The notes under the pieces are model-generated. The model saw nothing but the letters and a program-made list of their open reading frames with translations. It did not search any database and was not told the DNA's origin. Below, piece after piece: positions 1 to 7,100 of a stretch of DNA of 9,126 nucleotides. The number at the start of each line of letters is the position of its first letter. Position 1 is the first letter of the stretch. A program made the translations under genes and the position numbers. Location: assembly GCA_959596495.1 (NCBI GenBank), contig CAUFXK010000073.1:1-9126 (forward strand), read 5' to 3'. The DNA comes from an uncultured Collinsella sp. GTDB lineage: Bacteria > Actinomycetota > Coriobacteriia > Coriobacteriales > Coriobacteriaceae.

Positions 1-180
1 GGGCAAAAAATCGGGATTTCTCGATGTTTTCTACGAATGATGGGCGGGGTTATGGGCCGACAGCGTTTGATTTGCAAGGATATTTGCGCTCTTTGGCATT
101 TATCGCGGCGCCCGAAGTCCTTGGTTATGTTGAATACTCCTAAAAATGCACGGCGCTTAGAGGGGGACCTTCGCGAAAAA
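1..180. other. Intergenic stretch, no gene seen
   Basis: Nothing here can be supported as a gene on either strand. The one plus-strand reading frame that opens at 37 runs through the terminator hairpin at 183-221, and its translation has no recognisable motif, so it is taken as chance. A short near-palindrome (AAATCGGGATTT, 8-19) lies close to the left edge but is too weak to call. The stretch may be the spacer between lemA and a gene lying outside the window. Confidence 0.5.
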
Positions 181-182
181 GG

Positions 183-221
183 AAACCGCCCCGTCGAAGT
201 ATGCATTCGACGGGGCGGTTT
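183..221 (-). terminator. Rho-independent terminator of lemA
   Basis: A perfect 16-bp stem is formed by 183-198 and 206-221, with a 7-base loop. Read on the minus strand, the GC-rich stem is followed by CCTTTTTC, a short U-tract. It begins about 36 bases past the lemA stop codon, the position expected for a terminator of that gene. The plus-strand side has a much poorer T run (GGTTTATGC), so the main direction is minus. Confidence 0.85.
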
Positions 222-257
222 ATGCATTTGGCCGATTAAAGATGCGCTGTCAAACTA

Positions 258-809
258 CTAGAACTTGACGGTCGGGGCCTGGCGGGCTGCTTCGGCGGCC
301 TCGAAGCCCTGGCGCTCCTTAAACTGGAAGATGCCGGCAAAGATGACAGCCGGGAACGTCTGAATGGCGTTGTTGTAGCTGAGCACGCAGTCGTTGTAGC
401 TCTGGCGTGCATAGCTAATCTTGTTCTCGGTATCCTCGAGCGATGCCTGCAGCTGCGTAAAGTTGGTGTTTGCCTTAAGATCGGGGTAGGCCTCGGCCAC
501 GGCAAAGAGCTGGCGCAGCGCACCGGTCAGCACGTTGTCGGCTTCCATCTTGGCCTCGGGCGTGGTGGCCTTGACGGCGGTGTTACGCGCACTGATCACG
601 GCGGAGAGCGTCTCTTGCTCGTGCTTGGCGTAGCCCTTGACGGTCTCGACCAGGTTGGGGATCAGGTCGTTGCGGCGCTGCAGCTGCGTATCGATGTTCT
701 GCCAGGCGTTATCGATGCGGTTACGCTTGGTGACCATGTTGTTGTAGATGCCGGCGATGGCGCAGACAATCACAATGACAACAACGATGCCGATGATGAC
801 GGTAATCAT
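258..809 (-). CDS. lemA: LemA family membrane-anchored protein
   Basis: This encodes a 183-residue protein, the usual length for the LemA family. Residues 2-21 are a single hydrophobic segment (ITVIIGIVVVIVIVCAIAGI), giving an N-terminal membrane anchor. The rest is the helical LemA domain, opening with the characteristic YNNMVTKRNRIDNAWQNID and continuing with RRNDLIPNLVETVKGYA and a Tyr/Asn-rich helix ending in FPAVIFAGIFQF. The family is widespread in bacteria but its molecular role is not settled, and no pathway can be assigned here. The ATG at 807-809 is supported by GGAG on the minus strand (815-818), five bases upstream. The gene has its own terminator at 183-221 and a likely promoter near 871-876. 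No HtpX protease or TPM-domain partner, sometimes found beside lemA, is visible, so it appears monocistronic. Recognition of the family is firm; function is not. Confidence 0.93.
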   Translation of the reverse strand: MITVIIGIVVVIVIVCAIAGIYNNMVTKRNRIDNAWQNIDTQLQRRNDLIPNLVETVKGYAKHEQETLSAVISARNTAVKATTPEAKMEADNVLTGALRQLFAVAEAYPDLKANTNFTQLQASLEDTENKISYARQSYNDCVLSYNNAIQTFPAVIFAGIFQFKERQGFEAAEAARQAPTVKF

Positions 810-856
810 GATGTCTCCGTTTCGAATGGCCGCGGCGGCATGCGCCAGCTGCCGTT

Positions 857-878
857 GGTATAACGCTACTAGTATACC
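857..878. promoter_or_regulatory. Candidate operator: GGTATA/TATACC inverted repeat
   Basis: GGTATA (857-862) and TATACC (873-878) form a perfect 6-bp inverted repeat with a 10-base spacer, which itself includes part of the 8-bp palindrome TACTAGTA (867-874). The site lies in the divergent lemA/tetR-type spacer and covers the probable -10 box of lemA, so a bound dimer would block lemA transcription. TetR-family regulators often bind such palindromes beside their own genes. Assigning it to the regulator at 1009 is inference. Confidence 0.4.
871..876 (-). promoter_or_regulatory. Probable -10 box of lemA
   Basis: On the minus strand this reads TATACT, five of six matches to the sigma-70 consensus TATAAT. 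It would give a leader of roughly 55 bases before the lemA ATG. The -35 region at suitable spacing (TTCGGC, 18 bases upstream) is a poor match, which fits a promoter that is weak or helped by other factors. Confidence 0.45.
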
Positions 879-1008
879 CGCAACGTTTTGCCGTGCCGAA
901 CTTTCCGGTAAGCGTTATGTTTTCGGTGGGGTTGGCACCGGGGCAAAGCGCGCGAGGTACAGGTGTAAGATATGCGACAGATTGACGAGTGTTGTCTTTG
1001 CCCTGAGG

Positions 1009-1605
1009 ATGGCGATACCAGTGGACCTTCGCATCAAGAAAACCTACCGCGCCCTGTTCGATGCCTTTACCGAGCTTCTCGAGGAGCATCGTTTTGAGGA
1101 CCTGACGGTTGCCATGCTGTGCGACCGCGCCATGATTCGCCGCACGACGTTCTATAAGCACTTTCGCGACAAGAACGATTACTTTGCCTTTTATATCGAT
1201 GAGCTCATGTCGGGCTTGCCGCAAAAACAGCCCGATGAGGCCGGCGCAGTGTCTGCCGAGGACGTGCGCGCGCTTCGGCACGCGATTTTGGACGATGCCA
1301 TGGATTTGATTCTGGCGCACGAGCAGCTCATGGATAACATTTTGGCAAGCAGCATGTCGGGCATGTTGACCAACGTTATTTGCGACCGTATTGCCCGCTC
1401 CATCCGCGAGCGTGTGATGAACGTGCTTGCCGAGGATGCCCTGGCCCCCGTGTCACTCGAGACGACGTCTGAGTTTGTCGCCGGCGGTATTATTCGACTT
1501 TTCACGATATGGTGGGAATCGGGCCACGATCTTGAGCGTCGACCCGAGATGGCCGACGTGGTCGATGCGCTGTTTGAGCGGACCATGACGCCGGTGCATC
1601 ACTAA
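1009..1605 (+). CDS. TetR/AcrR-type transcriptional regulator
   Basis: This is a DNA-binding repressor-type protein of about 198 residues, the usual size for TetR regulators. The N-terminal DNA-binding helices are clear: KKTYRALFDAFTELLEEHRF followed by a helix-turn-helix at about residues 32-59 containing LTVAMLCDRA and the hallmark TTFYKHFRDKNDYF. The C-terminal half is helical, variable ligand-binding or dimerisation sequence, including GGIIRLFTIWWE. The ligand cannot be predicted. The start is uncertain. ATG at 1009 has GAGG directly against it, too close to work as a ribosome site, whereas the in-frame GTG at 1021 (giving MDLRIKKTYRAL) has that same GAGG 12 bases upstream and matches where such proteins usually begin. 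The long upstream extension of the frame overlaps lemA and is not credible. It is divergent from lemA and converges on a tRNA gene three bases past its stop. A nearby palindrome (857-878) may be its operator. Confidence 0.85.
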   Translation: MAIPVDLRIKKTYRALFDAFTELLEEHRFEDLTVAMLCDRAMIRRTTFYKHFRDKNDYFAFYIDELMSGLPQKQPDEAGAVSAEDVRALRHAILDDAMDLILAHEQLMDNILASSMSGMLTNVICDRIARSIRERVMNVLAEDALAPVSLETTSEFVAGGIIRLFTIWWESGHDLERRPEMADVVDALFERTMTPVHH

Positions 1606-1608
1606 AAG

Positions 1609-1698
1609 TGGCGGAGAGAGGGGGATTCGAACCCCCGGAACGCTCTCGCGCTCAACGGTTTTCAAGACCGCCGCATTCAACCGCTCTGCCATCTCTCC
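1609..1698 (-). tRNA. tRNA-Ser (anticodon UGA), CCA encoded
   Basis: Read on the minus strand, the 7-bp acceptor stem pairs GGAGAGA (5' end at 1698) with TCTCTCC (1613-1619), followed by the discriminator G (1612) and an encoded CCA (1609-1611). The anticodon loop is CTTGAAA, giving anticodon TGA, which reads UCA serine codons. The T arm is GGGGG-TTCGAAT-CCCCC. A long variable arm with a stem around a GAGA loop is the class II feature expected of serine tRNA. The 3' end lies only three bases from the stop codon of the convergent regulator gene, and the 5' end lies about 50 bases from the divergent tadA-glxK start. A tRNA-Ser next to tadA is a common arrangement in Gram-positive genomes. Confidence 0.96.
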
Positions 1699-1708
1699 GT
1701 GAGTCGTA

Positions 1709-1714
1709 ATGATA
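1709..1714 (-). promoter_or_regulatory. Possible -10 box of tRNA-Ser
   Basis: The minus strand reads TATCAT, five of six matches to TATAAT, placed about 10 bases before the mature tRNA 5' end. No good -35 sits at exact spacing: TTGCAA is only 14 bases upstream and CTGTTG is 17 bases upstream. The promoter would share the short spacer with the start region of the divergent tadA-glxK gene. Confidence 0.4.
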
Positions 1715-1749
1715 GCATCGTTTTGAATTTGCAACAGGGAAGGCGAACG

Positions 1750-3531
1750 ATGACGATCACCGAAATCGACGAGAAGTTCATGCGCGAGGCGTTGGCGGAG
1801 GCGCGAGCCGCCGCGGCGGTGGGCGAGGTGCCCATCGGAGCCGTAGTGGTGCGCGACGGCGAGATCGTCGCGAGGGCGCACAATCGGCGCGAGCTCGACC
1901 AGGACCCTTCGGCGCATGCAGAGTTTGCGGCCGTGTGCGCCGCTGCCCAGGCACTTGGCCGCTGGCGCCTTTCCGACTGTACGGTCTATGTGACGTTGGA
2001 ACCCTGCTGTATGTGTGCGGGGCTTATGGTCAATGCGCGCGTGGGGCGCTGCGTGTATGGTGCGAGCGACGCCAAGGCGGGTGCGTTGGGATCTCTATAC
2101 GATTTGAATGCCGACTCGCGCCTGAACCATCGGTTTAATGTGACCGCCGGCGTGCTAGCAGACGAGTGTCGTGAGGTGTTGAGCAGCTATTTTAGTGGGC
2201 TGCGTGGCACCGATGGTGCTGGCTGCGGTTGTGGGGCCGATCTTGAGGCACATGCCGCTCACGCTGAGGCACTCGCGTGTGCCGAAGATATCGTCGTTGA
2301 GGCGGTCGATTTTGGTGCCGCGTGTCGCCGGCCCCGTTGCGCGCTACTGGCGATAGACTCCTTTAAGGGCAGTGTTTCGAGCGCGCAGGCAGAGGCGGCG
2401 GTTGCCGAAGGCGTACGCCGCGTGTGGCCCGATGCCGAGGTGTGCACATTGCTGCTGGCAGACGGCGGCGAGGGAACGCTCGACGCCATTGCCGCATGCG
2501 GCGGTGAGGTTGTGACCTGCGAGGTAGCAGGTCCCTTGGGCAAGAGCGTGCCTGCCCGGATGCTGGTGGACGGCGAGCGCGAGTCCGCGGTCATCGAGAT
2601 GGCCGAGGCGGCTGGCATTGGGTATTCGCCTTGCACGGAGTCGTCGGCGCTGGCTGCTACAACCTATGGCGTGGGCGAGCTCATGCTTCGCGCGGTTCGT
2701 ACGGGCGCAAAGACACTCTATATTGGTCTGGGCGGCAGTGCCGCCAACGACGGTGGCGCCGGCATGCTGCAGGCGCTGGGCGCGCGTGTGGTCGATGATC
2801 GGGGCTGCGATATCGCCCCCGGTCTTGCCGGCCTTGAGCGGGTGGCGAGCGTTGATTTGGCGCCAGCGCTGCAGGCTTTGGATGGCGCTCGTATCGTTGT
2901 GCTTTCGGATGTCGAGAATCCGCTCGTGGGGCGTCGGGGCGCATTAGCGGTGTTTGGCGGGCAGAAAGGCTTGCCGACGGGTGACGCCGAGGCGCTGAGC
3001 AGGTGCGACAGCTGGATGGTCGGCTACGGCCGCCTGCTTGATGCGGCAATTGCCGAGGCGCGAGCCCAGGAGCTGTTGCGTGTGCCCGAGGGTGCACGGA
3101 CATTTGGCTCGGTGCTCGGTGTGCCCGGCGCCGGTGCCGCCGGTGGTCTGGGAGCAGCGCTGTTGGCACTCGGTGCCGAGTTGCGCTCGGGCGTGGAGAC
3201 GGTGCTCGACCTCGTGGGGTTTGACGAGCGCGTGCGCGATGTCGACCTCGTCATAACGGGCGAGGGCAATATGGATGAGCAGTCCGCCGCCGGTAAGGCG
3301 CCGGTGGGCGTGGCCCGTCGTGCGAAGCGATACGGCAAACCGGTGGTCGCCGTCGTGGGCGGTCGTGCCGACAGCCTGGATGCGGTGTATGGTCAGGGCG
3401 TCGACTTGGTGCTTCCGATCTGTCGCAAGCCCATGGACCTGGAGCGGGCACTCGATCCGCAAGAAGCCACAACCAACCTCATCTGCGCCGGCGAAGCAGC
3501 CGCTCGATCCTACGACCTCGCCCGCCTCTAA
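1750..3531 (+). CDS. TadA-GlxK fusion: tRNA adenosine deaminase plus glycerate kinase
   Basis: This is a single 593-residue protein with two complete enzymes. Residues 1-152 are TadA, which converts A34 of tRNA-Arg(ACG) to inosine: H56-A-E58 (zinc ligand and catalytic Glu) and P85-CCMC with zinc ligands C86 and C89, then the family-typical GRCVYGASDAKAGALGSLYD. Residues about 198-593 are a GlxK-type glycerate kinase (ATP plus glycerate to phosphoglycerate): DSFKGS (203-208), ADGGEGT (237-243), GGSAANDGGAGM (328-339), NPL (390-392), GAGAAGGLG, and ITGEG-x-MDEQ around E505. Both domains are near their usual free-standing lengths. The linker (153-197) holds five Cys (159, 161, 177, 192, 197) and two His (168, 171). 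The ATG at 1750 follows GGGAAGG with a six-base gap; the frame open from 1699 upstream would begin inside the tRNA spacer. No ATG, GTG or TTG lies in frame in the linker, so the kinase should be made only as part of the fusion. Both activities are inferred from motifs. Confidence 0.93.
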   Translation: MTITEIDEKFMREALAEARAAAAVGEVPIGAVVVRDGEIVARAHNRRELDQDPSAHAEFAAVCAAAQALGRWRLSDCTVYVTLEPCCMCAGLMVNARVGRCVYGASDAKAGALGSLYDLNADSRLNHRFNVTAGVLADECREVLSSYFSGLRGTDGAGCGCGADLEAHAAHAEALACAEDIVVEAVDFGAACRRPRCALLAIDSFKGSVSSAQAEAAVAEGVRRVWPDAEVCTLLLADGGEGTLDAIAACGGEVVTCEVAGPLGKSVPARMLVDGERESAVIEMAEAAGIGYSPCTESSALAATTYGVGELMLRAVRTGAKTLYIGLGGSAANDGGAGMLQALGARVVDDRGCDIAPGLAGLERVASVDLAPALQALDGARIVVLSDVENPLVGRRGALAVFGGQKGLPTGDAEALSRCDSWMVGYGRLLDAAIAEARAQELLRVPEGARTFGSVLGVPGAGAAGGLGAALLALGAELRSGVETVLDLVGFDERVRDVDLVITGEGNMDEQSAAGKAPVGVARRAKRYGKPVVAVVGGRADSLDAVYGQGVDLVLPICRKPMDLERALDPQEATTNLICAGEAAARSYDLARL

Positions 3532-3546
3532 GGCCTATCTCCCTAT

Positions 3547-3615
3547 AAGTTGCGGTGGAATACGGAGTGTTTTTGCCTTTAAGGGGCCAATTCAGTCCGT
3601 ATTCCACCGCAACTT
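3547..3615. repeat. Perfect 20-bp inverted repeat (hairpin element)
   Basis: The arms 3547-3566 (AAGTTGCGGTGGAATACGGA) and 3596-3615 are exact reverse complements separated by 29 bases, which include the smaller palindrome CCTTTAAGG (3576-3584). It starts 16 bases after the tadA-glxK stop and could protect or end that transcript, but there is no U-tract after the right arm (ACTTTGTGAA), so it is not a classical terminator. The length and perfect pairing suggest a dispersed palindromic repeat; this needs genome-wide comparison and is inference. Confidence 0.8.
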
Positions 3616-3666
3616 TGTGAATGGTCATCCGAGGCTGGCCGACATGGGTCTCGAGTCGGACCGTTT

Positions 3667-3826
3667 GCCACGAAATGCGGCCATCTACTACGTTTAACGG
3701 AACACCGTCGATCATCCCGAATTTTGCGAAATTAAAACCGCAGGTAGAAAGCTTGCCGATTTTCTAAAAAGCCGGATATGGTTGACCCCTGCGGCCTAAA
3801 CGTAGTAGATAGGCCCTTTTCGTGGC
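3667..3826. repeat. 160-bp element with 30-bp terminal inverted repeats (MITE-like)
   Basis: The arm 3667-3696 pairs with 3797-3826 at 26 of 30 positions without gaps, including 14 consecutive inner pairs (TAAACGTAGTAGAT on the right arm) and an outer block around TTTCGTGGC. A second, nested inverted repeat lies inside: CCGCAGG (3738-3744) against CCTGCGG (3788-3794). No protein is encoded between the arms, and no flanking target-site duplication is obvious. The layout suits a non-autonomous miniature element or a large structured RNA or DNA hairpin. Mobility is inference. Confidence 0.6.
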
Positions 3827-4010
3827 GTAGCACCAGATCAGTCTATTTGGGGCTAGAAAAATACCCGTAAAGGCATGTGAATCTGAACAATTCAATCCTG
3901 CGCCTTGCGGCGCTCGATGGTGTTGTCTGGGGATCGGAGGCTATGCACTTCAGGTGTTGACGCCGCCATTCATGTGCCATTAGTAGATTGCTCTTCGTTC
4001 AGTTGTTCGC

Positions 4011-4032
4011 CAATTAATCCTGTCAATTAATT
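4011..4032. promoter_or_regulatory. Twin CAATTAAT motifs in the surface-protein leader
   Basis: CAATTAAT occurs at 4011-4018 and again at 4024-4031, 13 bases apart. The second copy contains the perfect palindrome AATTAATT (4025-4032). Such an AT-rich pair stands out in GC-rich DNA about 130-150 bases before the start of the surface-protein gene. It could be a regulator site, an A/T-rich promoter-enhancing element, or chance. Confidence 0.25.
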
Positions 4033-4149
4033 ACCATTTCGGGCGAAGACGTGGATTATCTCCATGATGGATCTCTTTGGGCATAATGTTGTCTTTGAAC
4101 AGTCCTAATCAATAGACCGCTCTTGGGAAGAGAGGGCGACACCAGAGGG

Positions 4150-4153
4150 GGAG
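4150..4153 (+). promoter_or_regulatory. Ribosome binding site fixing the TTG start at 4161
   Basis: GGAG sits seven bases before TTG at 4161, within the purine-rich run GGGGGAGAAGGGAA. The frame has a stop at 4113-4115 and no ATG or GTG between that stop and 4161, and the TTG is followed at once by a complete signal peptide. Together these choose TTG as the start codon. Confidence 0.8.
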
Positions 4154-4160
4154 AAGGGAA

Positions 4161-7100
4161 TTGGAGAGGAAAGTTTTCGGCGGCGCGGGGCAGAGAGTCG
4201 CTGCTCTCTGTCTTGCGCTGGTTCTCGGCTTCGGATGTTTATCCGTTGGCGCGACGGCCGGTGTCGCATATGCGGCCACGGCATCGCGGACTGCGTATAC
4301 TGCGGAGGAGTTTGAGATCACCCAGGACGGCGTGACCTATTCGTGCGAGACCACGGATAAAGGCACGGCGGAAATCACATGTATTGTTGCCGACGACAGT
4401 GTGACCGCGGTGAATGTGCCCGGCTCCATCGAGCGTGGCGGCCAGACCTACAAAGTCACCAAACTTTATTTCTCGTCTGGTATCGTGGCCGAAAACGTTG
4501 AGCAGTTGACGCTCCCCGACACGCTCGAAAAAATGTACGGAGGGAATTTCCGGAGGTTCGCAAAGGTCAGGGAGCTCCATATTCCTGGCTCCATCAAGAA
4601 CTTCGGTTGCTCGCTGCAAAACGCTGGCTCGCTTGAAAAGCTCTATTTTGATGAGGGCGTCGAGGAGATTAGCGCCAACATGATGGTCAATGGCTGCAGC
4701 AGCCTTTCGGAGATTAATCTCCCCTCCACCCTCAAAATGATTTCGGGCTCGGGCGCCTTCGAGGGGGCTACCGCCCTCACAAGTATCGAGTTTCCAAAAG
4801 ATGTCGCCTTCTCCGACACCATAACGGGCGTTTTCGAAGACTGCGCGTCTCTGACAAGCGTGTCGTTGCCCGCTTCGGTTACCAAGATTCCCTCGGGCAT
4901 GTTTCAAGGATGCACCTCTCTAACATCCGTCACCGCGCTGAGCGAAATCGAGTCCATCGGGGATAGGGCGTTTCAGAATTGCTCAAGTTTGACCGGCATT
5001 GATTTCCCGGGCACATTGACGAGCATCGGTTCCTCTGCTTTCCAGGGGTGTACCAGCCTGATGAGCGTGCCCAAGCTAAACAAGGTGGCAAAGATGGACA
5101 GCGGGGCTTTTCAAAGCTGCAAAAATCTGCGGGCGTCCGTGGACCTGTCCTCGCTTCAGAACATTCCGGACAATGCGTTCTGCTACACACCGGTTAAGAT
5201 CGTGGGGCTTTGCGACAGCCTGAAGAGTATCGGTGAGTGGGCCTTTATCCAGAGCAACGTCGCCGTCCAGCTTCCTAGGACACTTGAGACAATTGGCAAC
5301 TACGCCTTCTATTACGGCACGTTGCCGGAGCAGCTTTCCATTCCGGATTCCGTGACTTCCGTTGGCACGGCGGCCTTCTCGGGCGTAGGTGGCGTGAAGG
5401 ATGTGACGATCGGGCGCGGTCTCACCAAAATACCCTCGGGTATGTTTGACGACAGCACGGTTCAAAAGATCACAATCGAAAACAGCATGGACGACATCAC
5501 CGACTCGGAGAACCTTCCGAGCTCTGGCGTCGATATCGTCTACACGCGCGAGTCCATCGATGACGGCGTCGGCGCTACCGTGAGCGATGACAGCACCAAG
5601 ACCCTTCAGGAGCTGGTCAACGAGGCCCCCGATGGCAAGGAAACCGTCATCACCCTGAAAAAGCACGTGAAGCTCGACTCCACGCTCAGGATTCCTGCCA
5701 GGAAGATGATTAAGATCACGTCGGATGAGCCCTATACCATCTTGGCAACAAAGAATAGCGGCGTCTCCGTACTGGTCAATGTTGCCGAGAGGGCATCCCT
5801 CGAGCTGTCGGGGAAAGCGTCCCTGAGGGGTCGCTACAACAAGGGCGCCATTATTTCTAGCAGGGGAGCGGTTGTGCTCTCTGACGAGGCCGTTGTGTAC
5901 GACGGCACCACGAGCGGGGATAGCGCGGGCGCCGTCGACGTGTCGGGAGAAAATGCCTCGCTTACTATGACGGGCGCCGTTATCGAGCAGTGCGAGCTGC
6001 GCCATTCGTATTGCGGTGCCGTTCGCGCGTCCAGCGGCGCTCATGTAGTTATGAGGGGTGGCGTTATCCGTAACAACGGAGTCGTTACCGGGGCCACCAA
6101 TTGCTATTGGCTTACATCTTCTGGCGTCATTTTGTGGGGCAACGCTCGCTTTGACATGAGCGGAGGCCGCATCGAGGGCAACAACGGTTATCGAGGCAGT
6201 GCGGTGCTTGCGTACGGCCAGGGTAAGGGCGAAAACCAAAGAGCCAAGTTCACGATGACTGGTGGTCAGATTTCCGGCAACAGGAGCAGTAGGCTGGAGG
6301 CGGCCTACGATCCTTCCGGAGCAGTTCATATTGAGGGCAACGCCGAGTTCACCATGACGGGTGGAAAGATTGAGAACAACGTTGCGTCTGGCAAAGGCAA
6401 AGGCGGCGGAGTGTGTGTGGTCGACCCGGGCTGTCAGAATAGCGAAAAGGGGAATACTGCTTTCATCATGCAGGGCGGGTCCATATCTGGCAACTCCGCT
6501 TCCGCCGGTGGAGGTGTCTATACCTATTCGAATGACGTCACGCTCAGCGCGGGCAAGATCGAGGGTAATACTGCTTGGAGCATGGGCGGCGGCGTGTATA
6601 GCGAAGGCAACGAGTATCTTGGCTATAGTACGCTCCATATCGAAAACGCTCTCGTTGTTGATAACCATGCGGATAAACAGGGCGGCGGCATGTGGTTCTG
6701 CCCTACCGGAGATGCCAAGGTCTACGTCCGGGACGGCGGCCTGATCGCCAAGAACACGGCTGACGAGGCGGGAGACGACTTCGTCTTCACCGGCGCCAAA
6801 GACGCCAAATACAAACTGACCTTGGCCAACCGCGCTCCGGGCGGCGGAAAGGTCAGCTGGTACAGAGACGGTGGACTGTTTAACCCCGAGGGCACCACTG
6901 CGGCAACAAACCCCGAAATCCCGCGATTTACGCCCGATGGTGACAACGGCGAGCCCCTGTCCTTTACCGACGCCACGCCGAACGTCGCGCTTAAATCTGT
7001 GATGAGCGAGGATGTGTATAACCTCGGCGGCGGCCAGACGTCGCTGACGATCTCTGGCAATACGGCGCCGTTGGGAGGCGGCATCGGCGCCAACGGCGGT

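Larger units (their letters stand above)
3532..4160. other. Long intergenic region with palindromic elements and leader
   Basis: These roughly 630 bases between the tadA-glxK stop and the surface-protein start hold no convincing gene. The left half contains two inverted-repeat structures (3547-3615 and 3667-3826). The right half, from about 3830, is AT-richer than the neighbouring genes and probably carries the promoter and 5' leader of the surface protein. A TTGACG at 3957-3962 resembles a -35 box but has no good -10 at normal spacing, and CATAAT at 4082-4087 resembles a -10 without a -35, so no promoter is called. A 25-codon minus-strand reading frame (3892-3969) may be chance or a gene remnant. 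Confidence 0.6.

Noticed and set aside
37..261. 74-codon plus-strand open frame at the left edge
   Set aside because: It runs through the terminator hairpin at 183-221 and into the end of lemA, with no protein motif or clear ribosome site.
748..1008. Upstream extension of the regulator frame
   Set aside because: The extra 87 residues overlap lemA, are low-complexity (Met/Thr-rich), and cover the divergent promoter region. TetR-type proteins begin just before the helix-turn-helix.
1453..1917. 154-codon minus-strand frame spanning the tRNA
   Set aside because: It reads through tRNA-Ser and overlaps both the regulator and TadA coding regions; no family resemblance.
3275..3697. 140-codon plus-strand frame at the end of tadA-glxK
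   Set aside because: It is an out-of-frame shadow of the kinase domain that continues into the palindromic spacer.
3547..3826. CRISPR array
   Set aside because: The repeats here are inverted pairs, not regularly spaced direct repeats, and no spacers or cas genes are present.
4161..4280. Lipoprotein signal (cysteine in GFGCLS)
   Set aside because: The residues before the cysteine do not fit a lipobox, and a normal signal-peptidase site (AYA) follows further on.
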